Origin: an uncultured Collinsella sp.
GTDB taxonomy: Bacteria; Actinomycetota; Coriobacteriia; Coriobacteriales; Coriobacteriaceae
Assembly: GCA_938045085.1 (NCBI GenBank)
Contig: CALINZ010000211.1
Location: 1-5,845, forward strand
Reading direction: 5' to 3'
DNA: 5,845 bases
The notes beneath the pieces are model-generated. The model was not told where the DNA came from and searched no databases. It saw nothing but the letters and a program-made list of their open reading frames with translations. A program made the translations under genes and the position numbers. Of this stretch, positions 4,334-5,845 are shown piece by piece. Position 1 is the stretch's first letter. Each line of letters begins with the position of its first letter.

Positions 4334-5449
4334 ATGGCAGACGTCGACAACAGGAACCGTAACCGCAGGTCCAACCGAGCGGGTCAGCCCAATCCCAAGC
4401 GCGAGGCCCGTGCCAAGGCCGCCGAGCGTCACGTGGCAACTGTGTCCGAAGCGTGCGCCAAGGATATCGAGCGTTCGCTTGCCGGTGTTCGCGAGTTTGA
4501 CGGTATGCCTGCCGGCTTTGTCTCGGCGATGAAGGCCAAGGTTCAGAGTGCTGTGGCCACCGAAGAACAGGTTGCCGAGGACGTCGAGGGCGCGGAGGCT
4601 GCCGAGGTCGAGGCAGCGCTCGAGCCCGTCGAGGAGCCTGCCGAGGAAATCGCCGAAGCTGAGTCCGCGCCTGCTGAGGAGCCCGCTCCGGTTCTGCCCG
4701 AGGTCACCGTGCTCGATGCCTCCACCACGCAGGCCATCTTGGACAACGGTCGTGGCTATGCGCAGTTCTGCGACATGGCCGTGCTCGCCTTTGCCTCGTT
4801 CACCAATCCGGGCGGTGGCTATATTCAGGGTTATCTGGGCCAGGAGGCCACGCTGTGCGCCGATTCGTATCTGTACAACGTTCTCGATAAGCAGCGCAAA
4901 TGGTACGGCGAGAACCGTCGCCGCAACATCAACTGCGAGCTTTACCGAAACCGTGCGCTGGTGGTGCCTGCGGTGCGCTTCGACCGCAACCACGTGCATG
5001 CATACGCCGACGTGATCGTGGCCGCCGCGCCCAACGTTAAGCGCGCCCGCCAGGAGTATCGCGTGAGCGACGATGCTCTGCTGGATGCCCTGCGCGACCG
5101 CATTCGCTTTGTGCTTGCCATCTGCGACGAGCTAGGTCGCGAGAAGCTCGTGCTGGGCGCTTGGGGCTGCGACAACAACGGCTTTGACGCAGAGGCCGTG
5201 GCCGAGCTCTTCCGCAAGGAGCTCGCGTCGGGCGACTTTAAGGTCAAGCAAGTCTTCTTTGCCGTGCCTTCTACGCGCTGGGATGAGGATTTTGCCAAGT
5301 TCGAGCACGTGCTGGCAAACTTCCCCGAGCGCAACGAGGAGTCCTATGCCCAGGTTGCCGCTCGCGCTGCGGCAGCTCGCGCCGCCGAGCAGATCCAAGC
5401 TGCTACCGAGGATGATGAGGACGAGGACGACTGGCGCAAGTACCTGTAA
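4334..5449 (+). CDS. TIGR02452/DUF2263-type PARG-like macrodomain protein with altered active-site motifs
   Basis: This is a 371-aa cytoplasmic-type protein. Residues about 124-333 match the microbial PARG-like macrodomain (TIGR02452), which binds ADP-ribose and in active members removes poly- or mono-ADP-ribose. Visible motifs are LAFASFTNPGGG (151-162), the signature GGG-x7-QEA (160-172) followed by TLCADSYLYNVL, VIVAAAPN (226-233) and the second phosphate loop LGAWGCDNNGFD (274-285). In active members the signature is GGG-x6-8-QEE and the second Glu is catalytic; here it is Ala172. The loop usually reads GCGxFGND. Catalysis is therefore doubtful, and ADP-ribose binding or an altered substrate is more likely. 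N-terminal to the core lie a basic Arg/Asn-rich end (6-34) and an acidic insert (74-122) with 17 acidic, 13 Ala and 6 Pro residues and no Lys or Arg. The C-terminus carries eight acidic residues in a row (359-366). The ATG has GAAAGG at 9 bases spacing. The gene has its own terminator. Confidence 0.87.
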   Translation: MADVDNRNRNRRSNRAGQPNPKREARAKAAERHVATVSEACAKDIERSLAGVREFDGMPAGFVSAMKAKVQSAVATEEQVAEDVEGAEAAEVEAALEPVEEPAEEIAEAESAPAEEPAPVLPEVTVLDASTTQAILDNGRGYAQFCDMAVLAFASFTNPGGGYIQGYLGQEATLCADSYLYNVLDKQRKWYGENRRRNINCELYRNRALVVPAVRFDRNHVHAYADVIVAAAPNVKRARQEYRVSDDALLDALRDRIRFVLAICDELGREKLVLGAWGCDNNGFDAEAVAELFRKELASGDFKVKQVFFAVPSTRWDEDFAKFEHVLANFPERNEESYAQVAARAAAARAAEQIQAATEDDEDEDDWRKYL

Positions 5450-5474
5450 TCGGTACGTGCTGACAGATGGGTCG

Positions 5475-5508
5475 AGCCGGCGGGAGAGGCTGCTTCCGTC
5501 GGTTTTTT
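5475..5508 (+). terminator. Rho-independent terminator between the macrodomain and SGNH genes
   Basis: CCGGCGGGAG (5477-5486) pairs with CTTCCGTCGG (5493-5502) in ten pairs, two of them G-U, extendable by two weaker pairs outward. The loop is six bases and six T follow (5503-5508). It lies 26 bases after the macrodomain gene stop and ends 19 bases before the next ATG, so it may also act as a leader attenuator for that gene. Confidence 0.85.
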
Positions 5509-5527
5509 ACTGAGCGAGGGGCTTACG

Positions 5528-5845
5528 ATGAAAAACGTTCTATGCTTTGGCGACAGCAACACCTATGGTTACGATCCGGCGGGCATGCGCGACGGCACCG
5601 CGGTGCGCTATGCGCAGGATGTGCGCTGGTGCGGCGTGGCCCAACGTGACTTAGGCGAGGGCTGGCATGTAATTGAAGAAGGCCTCAACGGCCGCACGAC
5701 GGTACGCGACGACATGTGCCATCTGAACACCAATCTTAACGGCATCCGCGCACTGCCGATGCTGCTCGAGGCCCATAAGCCGCTGGATGCGATCGTTATT
5801 ATGCTGGGAACCAACGATTGCAAGACGGTCTTTGGTGTGACGGCC
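5528..5845 (+). CDS. SGNH/GDSL-type hydrolase, arylesterase-like (3' truncated by window)
   Basis: The frame is open for 106 codons to the end of the window. It encodes the N-terminal half of an SGNH hydrolase, an esterase/acyltransferase class that uses a serine nucleophile. Block I is FGDSNTYG (7-14) with nucleophile Ser10; the usual Leu after the serine is Asn, a variant found in the family. Block II is EEGLNGRTT (50-58), and block III is MLGTNDCKT (92-100), where Asn96 helps form the oxyanion hole. DVRWCG (31-36) and VIEEGL (48-53) align closely with the arylesterase/acyltransferase MsAcT of Mycobacterium smegmatis, at almost the same residue numbers. The catalytic Asp-His block near the C-terminus lies outside the window. 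There is no signal peptide, so it is probably cytoplasmic. GAGGGG (5516-5521) is 6 bases before the ATG. The natural substrate is unknown. Confidence 0.9.
   Translation, partial: MKNVLCFGDSNTYGYDPAGMRDGTAVRYAQDVRWCGVAQRDLGEGWHVIEEGLNGRTTVRDDMCHLNTNLNGIRALPMLLEAHKPLDAIVIMLGTNDCKTVFGVTA

Noticed and set aside
4283..4999. 238-codon open frame on the - strand opposite the macrodomain gene
   Set aside because: It is a by-product of strong GC3 bias in the + strand gene. The + strand protein has ordered family motifs and the minus product has low-complexity Gly/Leu content.

Overview
The window is GC-rich with strong third-position G/C preference, AAAGGA- or GGAGG-type ribosome binding sites, short U-tract terminators and compact gene spacing. 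Together with the gene set (a short PiT transporter with its DUF47 partner, Bax inhibitor-1/YccA, a TIGR02452-type macrodomain protein, an arylesterase-like SGNH hydrolase), this suggests a gut Coriobacteriia-like actinobacterium such as Collinsella. That assignment is an inference from style and gene content; no rRNA or marker gene is present to prove it.

Layout from left to right. Bases 1-108 are the C-terminal tail of an unidentified + strand protein, followed by a perfect terminator hairpin (135-164). A second terminator facing the other way (190-227) closes a minus-strand nitroreductase-family gene (275-805). Its 280-bp upstream region (806-1085) has no gene but much structure: an array of CCAAAG words, a 14-bp direct repeat and a long inverted repeat (973-1080), all in a stretch with marked A+C strand skew. 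Next come two minus-strand genes read as a unit: a PiT phosphate permease (1777-2826), then its DUF47/PhoU-like accessory protein (1086-1709).

A divergent intergenic region (2827-3076) separates pit from the + strand genes. It holds an unusually strong Shine-Dalgarno word without a normal gene on the pit side, and a good sigma-A-type promoter whose predicted start point falls on the ATG of a 112-aa protein of unknown function (3077-3415). A Bax inhibitor-1/YccA membrane protein (3500-4195) follows, retaining the aspartate pair of the YetJ pH-sensitive calcium leak family, and then a UUCG-loop terminator (4239-4267). The next gene (4334-5449) encodes a PARG-like macrodomain protein with two changed active-site motifs and a long acidic insert. 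Behind its terminator (5475-5508), with almost no room for a promoter, starts an SGNH hydrolase of the MsAcT arylesterase type (5528 to the window end, truncated).

Functionally, the only clear gene partnership is PiT plus DUF47 for phosphate uptake. The other genes look like single housekeeping or stress-related units, most with their own terminator. No CRISPR array, tRNA, rRNA, transposase or phage gene was seen. The best candidates for something undescribed are the altered macrodomain protein and the structured, skewed region at about 541-1085.
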